From: Asterella californica
Lineage: Eukaryota > Streptophyta > Marchantiopsida > Marchantiales > Aytoniaceae
Assembly (NCBI GenBank): GCA_036924285.1
Contig: JAYKYS010000005.1
Location: 28,928,001 to 28,992,000, forward strand
Direction of reading: 5' to 3'
DNA: 64,000 bases
In this document: positions 53,758 to 63,870 of the stretch, one piece after another
Position numbering within the stretch: position 1 is the first letter of the stretch
How the letters are laid out: the number at the start of each line of letters is the position of its first letter
Made by a program: the position numbers and the translations under genes
The notes under the pieces: generated by a model
The model's input: only the letters and a program-made list of their open reading frames with translations
The model's database searches: none
What the model was told of the DNA's origin: nothing

Positions 53758-55568
53758 CGGCAAGAACATCATGACACGATGGAGCAGCTGAAGGAGATTC
53801 TGAAGTCTCCACCTATACTAAGGAGGCTTAGCTACGAGAGCGGGAGACTTGTGGTACTGACTGTTGATACGAGTCCAAAGGCGATTGGATGGGCAGTTGG
53901 CCAAGAAGATGCAGAAGGTGTGCGGTTTGTTTCAAGGTTTGGAGCTCGGATCTTAACAGATAGACAGCGTAACTATCCTCAAGTGAAGCGTGAGTTGTGG
54001 GGAGATGTTACTGCTATGAATATAGATCGAGAGTTTTTGATAGGAGCTCGTGTGATACTAGAAACAGATTGCTTGTCTTTGTTGGGTATGGTAGCAAACT
54101 GCAATACACCAGACATAGCAATGCTGCGATGGATTGCTTATGTCCGAAGTCTGAACCCTGAGCTAAAGCATATAGCAGGGAAGGACAATCCAGTTGCAGA
54201 TATGTTGTCTAGGGCTCGCTATACACATGAGGATGAGATGTTTGCAGAAGTGGAGAATGAAGAGAGGAGAGACGTTTGGTGCCAAGTTGGTCAGCAGACT
54301 TCAGACTTGGAACCACTGCCGTTCAGTGAAGAGTTCTACTCAGAAAGATTCTGCGATATTGGAGTTTATCTGAGTTTGTTATGCAGAAGAGAAGGATGGA
54401 GTGATGCAGAGTTCAAGGAGATCAGACGGAAGGCGTACAGTTATCTTCTACGTGAAGGTTATCTGTGAAAACGTCCGAAAAGAAGAGATGGAGTGCTTGC
54501 TAGAGTGGTGGATGATCAACCGACGAAACTGAATCTGCTGAAAGAGTTTCATGACACCTTGTGGGCTGGACATCGTGGAGTATGGGCTACTTACACGAAG
54601 ATGAAAGAGCCTTACTGGTGGAAGGGTTTGTATCAAGACGTGGTGGACTTTGTTGGGTCGTGTCTGCACTGCCAGTTCTACTCTAAAGTCCGTTACAGAG
54701 ATGGACTTGTACCTACTTATCTACCTAGTATTCATTTTCAGTGGGTTCTTGATCTTGTGATGATGCCACCGGGGTTATGGGGGATGCGTTACTTGGTGTT
54801 GGCTCGAGAGGATCTCTCCAACTTTGTGGAGGGACGAGCACTACGGACGAAGACTATAGAGAATATCTGCAGGTTCGTGCTTGAAGATATCATATGTCGC
54901 TATGGATCGGTTGGGAGATTACGTGCAGATAGAGGCGAGTTCAGAGGCGCTAAAGTGAAGGAGTTTTTTGCTCGTTATGGAGTAAAGCTTCGACTTACTA
55001 CTGCTATGAATCCAGAGGGCATTGGTAAGAGTGAACGAGGACATCCTTCTATTGTTCACGCTTTAGTGAAAGCATGTGATGGTAGGCCTAGAGAATGACT
55101 ACACACTATACTACGATTGGCTATATGCCAGTTGAGCTTATGTTGGGTCAGAAACCGATCATGCCTGCTGAAGAGTACTTTCCTACGTGAGCTATGCTAC
55201 CGTGGGAAGATGGTATAGATCGTGCTTCACTCCTAAATTTACGTATAAGGCAGTTGGAGCGAAGGGAGGAGGATCTTGCTGATGCGCAGGAGAGGCTGAA
55301 GGTGGCTCGAGTCAGAAACAAGGAACGTTTTGACAAGACTCACCGACTACGACCGAAGCCAATACATGTTGGTGATTGGGTTCTGGTATATGATAGCACG
55401 TTGGAGAATCAGCATTCTACACTTCGTAAGTTCTCTCGAAGATGGTTCGGGCCTTATGTTGTGCTAGATGTGTATCAGAATGCCACTTATAGTTTGCGTG
55501 AGTTGGATGGTACTCCTTTGAAGCTATCTGTGGCTGGTAAACGTGTGAAACTGTTTAAGAGACGATGA
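53758..55568 (+). pseudogene. B3 RNase H and integrase
   Basis: RNase H (LTVDTSPKAIGWAVG; KRELWGDVTAMN; ETDCLSLLG; NPVADMLSRA) is open to a TGA for Trp at 54466; HHCC finger and core (HDTLWAGH, CLHC, VLDLVMMPPG, RADRGEF, GKSERGH) are open to 55098, where about 38 bp are missing (PREW to HYTTIGYMPVEL). Another Trp-to-TGA at 55188. C-terminal GPY module RRWFGPYVVLDVYQNATY; TGA at 55566. Confidence 0.88.
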
Positions 55569-55740
55569 GGGTCAATTGAGTTATTCAACTTTCTGGAGTC
55601 AGAGCTGAGGACAAGAAGAGACGGAGACGTCCCAGCGTCTGATGAGACTGAGGCGGAGGAGAACGATGATGATGAAGAACAAGCGGAAGACTGAACAAGT
55701 TGACACATGCCGGAGGATGTGCAAGTTTGGAGGGGGTGGA

Positions 55741-57058
55741 TGTTGTGATGTGAATCATTTCACATAGTAAATGATTCACTTCTCTGTCAGGCATTAGTCT
55801 CTCTAAGTGAAATTAAGACCTCAGAGAAGTCCAATTTTGGAATATGTTATATATTTTGAGTCTGAGTATGTTGATTATCATGTTGATAGGGCTTAAGCTC
55901 ATGGGTTGTATTTGCGTGTCGCTCATGCACACTTTCTAGCTGATTTAAGTTATTTTTCGGGGCTACGTGTCGTTTTAGGCAGTTTAAGTTTTACGCTGGC
56001 ACTCTAGGGGGCTTGACGTGGTAGCCTATGAGTGTAGATAAGTTACCAGGTAGTTTAAGGCACAAAAGGACAGTCAAGTGGAGCTATGAACTCCCATTGG
56101 TCCATTTTTATCTTTGTAAAACTCTAAGTTTAGAAATAGAGCTCTAGAGTGGATTTCGAGCAATTGGTGAGTGTACTGCGAAATCTGAGAGCACAGGGAG
56201 ATAGAGCTCGTCGTGCCAAGCACTGTCACCGAAAATTTTGATCGATTTGGAGCAATAAAGAAGGAGTTATGGCTGATTGAAGTTTGATTTGTGTCAGAAT
56301 TGCAGCACTTCTATTGAATTTGGGGTTTTGAGTGTCAATTGCAGCAGAATTGAGGAAATCGCTTCAAACCTTCATGGTTGCGTTCATTGTCAGCCGGGCT
56401 ACGACTGTCAAAATAGTTTCAAGTGATTTGAGTTGCTGAGTAATTCAGGGCGGCCGCTGAAGCAGAGGGGGTCTGTAAAGCTCGTAATCTAGAGCAGCAA
56501 CTTCAGAGAACGAAATCTGGAGTTCTGTGTACAATCAGGAGGTCCAACTTCACAGGAGTGTTCAGCAAACTGTGTACTGCAAATCCTGTAAGAAACGTCA
56601 AAATTGATCGAGCCAATCTCCTGTTATAGGTCGAAATAGCTATCTGGGTACCAGAAATTGCCGTAATTTCTCTGTTCAGAAAGTTTCTACCCATATCTCG
56701 GTGCTCTGAACTGATCTCAAGCTGGAACTTCATATGTGTATCCAGTAGGACCTCATTTACATGTAGGAGGAGTTCTGAAGCCTAAACCATCTTATGTTTC
56801 TGATTCTTGACTGTTAAAATTCACTGTCAGACCTTATTACTGTTAGTCTGATCTGATTTTCACTTCTTGAACATACTAGAGGATCCATTTGACATGTGTG
56901 AAGGTTTATAGTTCCCCTTATGACCTGAAGCCTATCCTTTGAGCAAACCAGCCACAGTCAGGAGCCTAGTGCTTCCCTAAGTAGACTGAACACAGCCTTC
57001 AAGCTCATATCACAGCTAGAAGGTTCCGCCCTTCCCGAGGAAAACTCTCAACTCTACA
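55741..57058 (+). repeat. B3 3' LTR (1318 bp)
   Basis: Starts TGTTGTGATG and ends CTCTACA, both slightly changed from TGTCGTG/CTCGACA. Polypurine tract 55729-55740 precedes it. Terminal stem-loop GTGAATCATTTCAC / GTAAATGATTCAC. Confidence 0.9.
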
Positions 57059-57285
57059 TCTGGTGCTTCCACTGAGAGCTCTTGGGGTGATTGATTGAGG
57101 AGGTTGAGTTTACTACAAGGAGAGAAGATGGATCGCAAGAGCGCTACTGCTGCTACTTCTGCGGCTGCTGCATCTACGTCTACTCCAGCACCTTCGTCTG
57201 CTGCATCTACGTCTACTTCCAGCCTTCAAGCTCATATCACAGCCAGAAGGTTCCGCCCTTCCCGAGGAAAACTCTCAACTCTACA
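57059..57285 (+). repeat. Remnant of a second B unit: primer block, gag start, then tail of a third LTR
   Basis: After the 3' LTR the sequence repeats the 5' internal start (TCTGGTGCTTCCACTGAGAG at 57059, gag ATG at 57128) for about 160 bp, includes a small duplication of GCTGCATCTACGTCTACT (57166 and 57200), and then has the last 66 bp of a B LTR (57220-57285, ending CTCTACA). D2 sequence starts at 57286. This is the trace of an LTR-internal-LTR-internal-LTR array with a large deletion. Confidence 0.8.
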
Positions 57286-58964
57286 ACGTGGCCAAGAGGG
57301 ATCTCACGGAAGATCAGTTGGCGAGATATGGGTCAACAGGGCAGCATGAGACGAAGGAGGAGACCTCGGGAGAAGACGACCGAGCAACAGCGATGACACC
57401 CCCTCCACTCTAATGCCGCAGATGAGGCCCGGTACTCATTAGAAGACGCTTCTGGTGAGAGAAGACGACTCCAGTGGATCAGAAGACAGGACACCACCAA
57501 GGAAGATGGGTCCTAGGAACGTGCCTAGGAAGACCACCTCCTTCCCGATCATTCACTCTGGATCAGAGTCCGACTCACCAGATGAGCCATTGAGTACCCC
57601 AGCTGCACAGAAGACCGCTTCTACAACACCAGAGAGTCTTCCAAAGACTCTAGAAGACAAAGGATGGATGGATACTCCTACTGCGATGCGAGGAAGCGCA
57701 GTAAAAAGGACCGCTTCTGCCATGGAGAGAAATCTTCCACCCCGGAAGATGAGAAGAGTAGCATCTTCTCGTGCGCTGAAGCAGAAGACTATAGTGGTGG
57801 AAGAGGTATCCTTATCTCGAGAAGACAAGGTCTACACCTCCAATCGGATTGTGGAGATGAGTCTGTCTTCCACAGAAAGAATACTGGAGGAGTTCAGCGC
57901 CTTCTTCCACTCAGAGATCCAACCAGCTATGGAGTTGATCGAGAAGAGAGCGTAGGCTCAGGAGAAGCCGCTACAGCCTGGATTCGGTCTGCGCACCTTG
58001 ATGCGGCAGAAAGAAGGCCAGAAGAAGGAAGAAGCGCTGGAAGCCAACCTCCGCACCACGGAGAAGCTCGCAGCTAAGTACAAGGTGGAAGCAGCCGCTT
58101 CTGCCAAGGAGTTAACGCAGCTGAAGTAGAGCAACCAGGAGTTGCAAGCGCGTTTACAACAACGTGACCAGGAGGTTCTACGAGTGCGGGGTAAGATCAC
58201 CGTCCTTGCAAAGGAGAAGACGACATGGAAGACACTACGGGAAGCCGCAGAAGCGCAGAATGCAGCCGAGAAGACGCAGCGGGAAGCAGCAGAAGCTCGT
58301 GCGCAGGGGATGTTAGCTCAGTCGGTGGAAGCGCTTCGAAAGAAGTTCAACTTCACCGCGGGTACGAAGCTTCTTACCTTAGCTAGAGAATGGGACGAGA
58401 GTCCAGAGCGATGTTGGTAGAGTGCATGGAGAGCATGTTTAGGTATTTGGATCGGCAGATAGAGAGAGTGAAGATACTCTATGGTCTTCTCTTGATTCTG
58501 CCACCTGCAACTACATCTTCCCAAGCCCCAGCACCATCGACTGGATCCGACTTGAAGAAGGAGGAGTTCGACCTCGCTGTCCACTTGGTAGTGAAAGCGT
58601 TGGGAGCCGAGAAGATCCCGAAAGAAGCCCCGGAAGACAGGAAGAAGAGCTGTCTTCTCAGGTATTCCGAGTGGAGGAAGCGACTTCCACGGACCCCTAT
58701 GCGGCCACCATGGCTCCCAGTGTCGAACTAGTGCCTCAGAAGAGCGAGGAAGCACAAGTCGACCCATTTCTCCAGAAGACGCTTTTGTCTTCTGAAGCAG
58801 AAGCCGAAGCAGCAGCAGTAGCAGAGCCAGCGACGAATGTCGAGGAGGAAGCCACCTCAATGACACCCGAGGTAATTGCAGGGCTTCCCAACTTATCAGA
58901 AGCCGAGCTAGTAGTTCAGGTAGGAGTAGATCCAATGGAGATTGCATCCGAGCAATTAGAGTAG
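57286..58964 (+). pseudogene. D2 gene: second copy of the unrecognised D protein, 5' part lost
   Basis: Homologous to D1 from DLTEDQL onward (D1 16413-19474). The longest piece is open at 57455-57955 (EDDSSGSEDRTPPRKMGP; GWMDTPTAMRGSAVKRTAS; LPPRKMRRVASSR; LEEFSAFFHSEIQPAMEL). TAG at 57955 and 58126 break the coiled coil. It is uninterrupted at the D1 solo-LTR site (EVLRVRGKITVLAKEKTTW), which confirms the D1 empty site. An indel lies near 58400. The acidic tail (VEEATSTDPYAATM ... EEIASEQ-like) is open to 58964 in a frame shifted by one, as in D1. The N-terminal domain was removed by the B3 insertion or deletion. Confidence 0.75.
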
Positions 58965-59306
58965 GTAGCAAAACGCAGAAGACAAGTTGACTTGTCCAAA
59001 CTTAGTAGGAACCGAACATGCTATCTTGGGAGGTGGCAGTTTAGTGTAATTTTAGATAAGTGACCATGTGGCAGAGTAGGCAGCGCAGGTGTAAACAAGG
59101 CAGATGGCTAATTAGGAAGGAGAACCGCTTGCATGTGGGTTGGCAGCCTTCTGACAGCGCCCATCTCTCCCTGGTTGTGATCGAGGATTGGAGGAGATCT
59201 CCTCTGCATCTCAAGGCAGGTGTATAAGTAGGTTCGAAGAGTAGGATTTTAAACACACATTAACACATAGCACAGTATACACTCTTGAGAGACGGACTAA
59301 GTACGT
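58965..59306 (+). other. D2 3' region
   Basis: Matches D1 19475-19835. Contains CTTGGGAGG then TGGCAGTTTAGTG (59034), a purine tract plus TG that could begin a D LTR, and GTATAAGTAGG near 59221. It ends at the B4 LTR. No gene. Confidence 0.45.
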
Positions 59307-59798
59307 TGTCGTGTTGTATATGGGTCTGTACAGTGAAAAGTAATGCAAAGAGATTTTTTTCTATATTGTGTAAAGGAAGCTGCCCTGCAGCTTAACAAGC
59401 TAGGCAAGAGCTAAGCTGGGGCCATGCTTGACAAGCTGCCCCCTAGCTTGGGTTGGAATATCACCCTTGAGGGAGTCGAAAGACACCAGAATGTAAAGCT
59501 CGACGAGGGGAGCGACCCCATGCTTCTAGTTTTGACAGAAAGTGCTTTAAGTAATAGTTAGCACGTGTTTTAAACTAAGAAATATGCGATAGAGGGAAAT
59601 CTGTCGATTCTGACTCGTGACTCGAACTCAGAATCTGATTGAGTGAGTGTGTAGGTGTTCACAAGTACTATAGTTTTGACTCTTTACTCGTTTAAAACGG
59701 AGTTGTATGGAGAAGTTAGCGTAGAGAAAGCTAGTAAAGACTTTACAGGAAGATTTCCTTAGTAAAGCATGTGTACAGACTGTAAAAGCTTTTTAAAC

Positions 59799-60140
59799 GG
59801 AACCAAAGGCCATCCCAGTGATAGGGCGCCTGCCTAGGAGGGAAGTGGTCTCAGGATCAATCCCTCCTGGCCTCTGGTTCCTATTCTGGCATGTTGGCCT
59901 CCCGGATGGGAGTCTATGTTGGGTATTCAGCCATGTCCTGTATACCTAGGGGCGGGAGACCGGTATCTCTCTTAATCGTGGGCTTCCTGGCCTAAGCTTT
60001 CGCATGCCATCTTGAATATACTATGGGGATACCTGGTGCGCATATGGGGGGGCTGTAAGCCCTGTGGGGCAGCCTCATAAGGGTTAGGACTTCGACCTAC
60101 ATTGGATGGCTTGTAGTATATTCAGGATGGCATCAAGAGC
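59799..60140 (+). repeat. tRNA-headed SINE-like segment
   Basis: Bases 59799-59881 look tRNA-like: GGAACCAAAGGCC pairs with GGCCTCTGGTTCC as an acceptor-type stem, GTGATAGGGCGCCTGCC is A-box-like, and GGATCAATCC (59854-59863) fits a B box. A body follows with CCTAGGGGCGGGAGACC, which also occurs next to the tRNA-like segment of the B2 LTRs. The right end is unclear (about 60140). Probably a Pol III SINE captured by the LTR. Confidence 0.55.
60006..60131. repeat. 18-bp inverted repeat spanning 126 bp
   Basis: GCCATCTTGAATATACTA (60006-60023) pairs with TAGTATATTCAGGATGGC (60114-60131) with one mismatch. It forms part of the SINE-like segment tail. Confidence 0.85.
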
Positions 60141-60504
60141 ACATGAAACTTTTGCTAATTAGTTAAATAAGCATCGAGTAGGCTTGCGATGGAGAATGAG
60201 GTTATGTGAACCTTTATTAGTGTAGGGGTAGAGTTTGTGGAGACAACTGTGAAACTTGTATTAAAAAGGGGCCAACTTTGTAAATAATGCTCTGTACGTA
60301 TAAGGACAGCAGAGGGGCAGCTTAAGCTAGGGCCCTGCTTGTGATAAGTGACTGCACTTATAAGGACAGCAGGGGGCAGCTTAAGTTGGGGCCTTAACTT
60401 TTAGGTTTAATACCTGCGACGGCTGGAGATGGGGGGGGGACACTTTTTCAAGGGAGTTTTCTGAGAGAACTGAGGCGGAAGGAGGAAAAAGGAGCAGAAT
60501 TAGA

Positions 60505-60784
60505 GATTGAGAAGAGGAGACACTGAGAAGCTTGGAGGCTGAGTGGGGATCTATTTTTCTGACAGAATTGAGTGGATTGAGAGGAGGAGACGCTGAGAAG
60601 CTTGGAGGCTGATTGGGGATCGATTTTTCTGACAGAATTGAGTGGATTGAGGAGAGGAGACGCTGAGAAGCTTGGAGGCTGAGTGGGGATCGATTTTTCT
60701 GACAGAATTGAGTGGATTGAGGGGAGGAGACGCTGAGAAGCTTGGAGGCTGAGTGAGGATCGATTTTTCTGACAGAATTGAAAA
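60505..60784. repeat. Four 70-bp tandem units in the B4 LTR
   Basis: GATTGAG...GAGACRCTGAGAAG CTTGGAGGCTGA...GATCGATTTTTCTGACAGAATTGAGTG repeats exactly four times (units start 60505, 60575, 60645, 60715). A G run (about 60431-60439) and a 60-bp duplication (TATAAGGACAGCAG at 60299 and 60359) lie just upstream. Confidence 0.93.
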
Positions 60785-61227
60785 GAGTGAGCATGGGAGA
60801 TCGTGAGAGAGGCAGGAAAGTGTTTTGGAGACAAGAACCTCATATATTGCACAGTTTTGAGGTTTGGAGGTAGAATTGAACAGGCAGGGCAGTTTATTTG
60901 AAGAGGATTGCTTTTTACAAGGCTTTGGTTGTCGTGAGATCAAATTCCTTGGAATTTTCAGCTGAGACGGACTCAGGAGAGGAGGAGAGAGATATTTTCT
61001 TAAACAGTGAAGCAGTTGACACTGAAATAAAGCTATTTCTACTCCGGAGAGATCTATTTGTGTACCTGAGTGCGTGATTGAGTGTTTGTTTTGCAATTGG
61101 TGAGCACAAGAGGCTGTGTTTTGAGATTTCATCGTCTGCAGCGACCTATTTTCCTTTCTGGTCATTTCTCTTTGATCTATCACAGTCAGGAGGTCCGCCC
61201 TCCCCAAGAAAGACTCTCGTCTCGACA

Positions 61228-61248
61228 TCTGGTGCTTCCACTGAGAGC
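61228..61248 (+). other. B4 primer binding site block
   Basis: TCTGGTGCTTCCACTGAGAGC, identical to B1. Confidence 0.7.
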
Positions 61249-61292
61249 AATTGGGGTGATCGATTTGGAGAATTGGCTAGATTGGGTTGAAA

Positions 61293-62864
61293 ATGGATCA
61301 CAGTGCTGCTGTACAAGGGGTGGTTGCTGCTCAGGGTGCTTCTGTCCAAGGGACTTCTGGTCAGGATGGAATTGGCTCTCAAGGAGGACCTACGGTGGTT
61401 CCAACAGCAGCAGCACAGCCTGACACGTCTCAGATTCTTCAGGCGTTGGCTGCTTTGATTCAACAGCAGCCTGCAATTGGAGGAGCTGAGCAGAAATCCA
61501 CGAAGGCGTTACAAGCAATTGTTGGTCAATGTGGGCGATTTGATGGAAGAGATGTTACTAGGTACCTACGGGAGTATGTGGGTGAAATGGAGTTGGTCAG
61601 GGCACCTGAAGTTGAGGTAATTCTAAGCTTTGAGTTGACTGTTGTCCCTGAATTGAGAGAGAAGGTTAGAAATTTACAGAGAAGACATTTAGGTGGGTGG
61701 ACTCTGTTTGAGCGTGCACTGAGAGAAGAATTTCTAGAAGAGGACTCTGAAAGAGTCACCAGAAGAACTCTCATGGATTGGATAGAGCGTCAGCCTGGAC
61801 GTTCCATGGGATTGAATGAAGTGATCCGTGAATTTGAGAAGAGGTACTCTCAGCTTTCTGGTCTGGAGAGGTTGACGTTGGATGCTAGAAAGACAGAGTT
61901 GTTCTTAGGGGCTCTGGATGAGTCCACAGCAGATAGGCTTTGTTTCATGTTGGCTGATCGAGGGGCTGAAGGAGGAGTTACATCTGATTGGAGGAGAGTA
62001 GAGGAAGCAGTATCCACCCTTGCTAGACAACGTCGTGGTAGGATGGTACTGCAGCTAGAGACCTTGCCAGAGCAAAGAGTAGCTCCTCATGTTCCTGTAG
62101 CTCCTCCTGCAATACCTCAAGCACCTATTGTGATTCCTCAAGCACCTATAGTGGTTCCCCAAGTGGTTCCTCAAGCGCATGCAGTACCTATCCCAGCACA
62201 GAGAGGACCTAGACAGCAGTAGCGACCTGTTGAGAACCGAAATCAACATAACTTGATAGAAGAACTTACTCAACAGTTGAGAGATTTGAGGGTTGAGATG
62301 GCAGACTTGAGGAGAGATCAACGACCCGTTGCACTAGGTGCTCGACCTGTAGGAGGAACCTTTACCAGGAGATGTATTTGGTGCGACAGTCCAGATCATC
62401 TCAAAGGAGACTGTCAAGACTTGGCAGTTGCCTTGCGAGAGGGCATAGTCAACCATCAGAACAACAGGTTGTACCTAACCGCCACTGGGCAGCCTCTGAA
62501 CACATATTTTGGAAGAGGAGGAATGAGGAGTTCTCTTCCAGCACTTACTGGTGTGAATACTACAGCGATGACTGCGGAGGCTGATGTATATACAGGGAGA
62601 GTTGAGGTGCGCTCTAATCCAACTATGGTTGAGCAGGCTGTTGAGGTTCCGGTTGAAATGATGAAGAGAGGTGCTGAAAGTATTAGGAGAGCTACTGGAT
62701 GGAGAGACCCAGTAGATGCAACTTCTATTCGAGCGTTTTTAGAGACGAGTGGTGAACAAGATGCCATGATCGAAGACAAAAGAAGACGAGACGCTTCTGA
62801 CTTAGATGCAGGAGTACCAGAAGATAGTGACCGTCGAAGGGTTACAAGGAGGAGAGCAGCTTAA
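61293..62864 (+). pseudogene. B4 gag
   Basis: ATG at 61293 (MDHSAAVQGVVAAQGASVQ). Capsid region aligned with B1 gag: CGRFDGRDVTRYLREYVGEM, VVPELREKVRNLQ, DSERVTRRTLMDWIERQPG, DARKTELFLGALDESTADRL, LADRGAEGGVTSDWRRVEE. A linker with repeated QAPIVIPQ-type units follows, then TAG at 62220. The same frame continues with LIEELTQQLRDLRVEMADL and the zinc knuckle CIWCDSPDHLKGDC, and ends at 62864 after RRVTRRRAA by a frameshift. Confidence 0.88.
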
Positions 62865-63870
62865 CCATCACCATCTGTACCAGCTGGAAAGATTTCCTGC
62901 TACAGAGGATGTACCTTCTACTTCTACAGCTCCACCACCTGCAGTAGATCCTATGGAAAGTGTGCAGGATTTGCCACAGGAGACTACTGCTACAGATAGA
63001 GTACGGGGGAAGAGGTTTACAGCGCATGAGAAGGAGAAAGCTCCAGCTTACAAGTTAGCGGCAGACATCGAAACAACAACAGACTTGCGTGCTGTTCTAG
63101 AGCAACGCATTTTGGATGCTAGAGTTGAGTTTACTCTTCGTGAAGTGCTTGGTATCGCAAAGAGAGAGTTTCATGAGTTGATAATAGACATCATGAAGAG
63201 AAAGAGACAGGTATTGACTGAACAAGTAAGTAGTCAGATGGTTGGAGCAGTAGATGCTATTGGTGTTGATCAGTTCGGGGATGATAAGTATGAGGCATGG
63301 GTTGCTGGTCCAGCTGTTATTGAGAATGAAGATGAAGAGTTTGAAGAGGATAGGTCAGGCGCAGACAGCGATTTCAAGGAGAAGCACTGGGCAAGAGCAA
63401 CAACAGAGACGCAGGTTCGACTTGGAGGACTTTCTGAACCAGTACCTGCACTTGTGGATCACGGGTCGGAGATCAACATCATTTCCAAGGAGGTGTATGA
63501 GAAGGGACAGTGGCCAATCGAAAGGAATCATGGTTGGGTACTTCGTGCTGCAAATAATCAAAAGGGTGAGTTGTACGGAGCTTGTCCCAATATGCGTGTA
63601 AGGATTGGGGATGTAGAGGTTGATCAACATTTCTTTGTACAGTCATCTGCCTCCTATCCTGTCATACTGGGCCAACCATACATCACCGCTGTTCGGATGG
63701 AGACAAAGGTGATGAACGATGGGTCTCATTATGCTAGAGTTCGGAGTCCTGATGACAAGTACTGAGTACAGTTTTTGACGGTTCGTTCAAGACATGAGCG
63801 GAACAGACAAACCCTTAGAGATTCTCAGACGAAGAGATGTAAGGCTTTTCGCAATCCACTCCTGTAGAGC
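62865..63870 (+). pseudogene. B4 protease region
   Basis: In the frame of 62806-63765: EDVPSTSTAPPPAVDPM, the conserved block TLREVLGIAKREFHELIID, acidic stretch, then protease ALVDHGSEINIISK (D-H-G), GQWPIERNHGWVLRAANNQK, GDVEVDQHFFVQSSASYPV, ILGQPYITAVRMETKVM. A TGA at 63763 interrupts; the homologous continuation (VQFLTVRS, RNRQTLRDSQ, NPLL stop) runs to about 63867. Here the Trp of GQW is TGG, unlike B1. Confidence 0.85.

Larger units (their letters stand above)
38013..57285 (+). mobile_element. B3: old family B retrotransposon, heavily nested and partly rearranged
   Basis: Order: truncated 5' LTR (38013-38946 and 46294-46402) split by copia; primer block 46403-46423; gag from 46472; C insertion 48466-51839; protease to integrase 51840-55568; 3' LTR 55741-57058; then a second short leader/gag start and a third LTR tail to 57285. 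The first about 280 bp of the 5' LTR are missing next to B1. At least eight Trp codons are TGA/TAG. It lies inside the D2 gene. Confidence 0.85.
59307..61227 (+). repeat. B4 5' LTR (about 1.92 kb)
   Basis: TGTCGTG (59307) to CTCGACA (61227), the family B termini. The start is inferred from that motif and from the loss of D similarity at this point; D1 has a near-match (TTGTTGTGTAC) there, so the exact base may be off. Apart from the ends and a short stretch before the 3' terminus, it shares little with other B LTRs. It contains a SINE-like insert, a long-range inverted repeat and a 70-bp tandem array. Confidence 0.6.

Noticed and set aside
32650..55190. TGA read as Trp (alternative code) in family B
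   Set aside because: Many TGA codons sit at Trp positions, but TAG also replaces Trp (46940), TGA also replaces Ser, Gly and Arg, and the intact 1608-codon A polyprotein uses no internal TGA. Mutation explains it better.
60381..61228. Minus-strand frames with repeated VRKIDP...SASKLLSVSS peptides
   Set aside because: They are translations of the 70-bp tandem array in the B4 LTR; the three frames give the same peptide family because 70 is not a multiple of three. No start context or homology.
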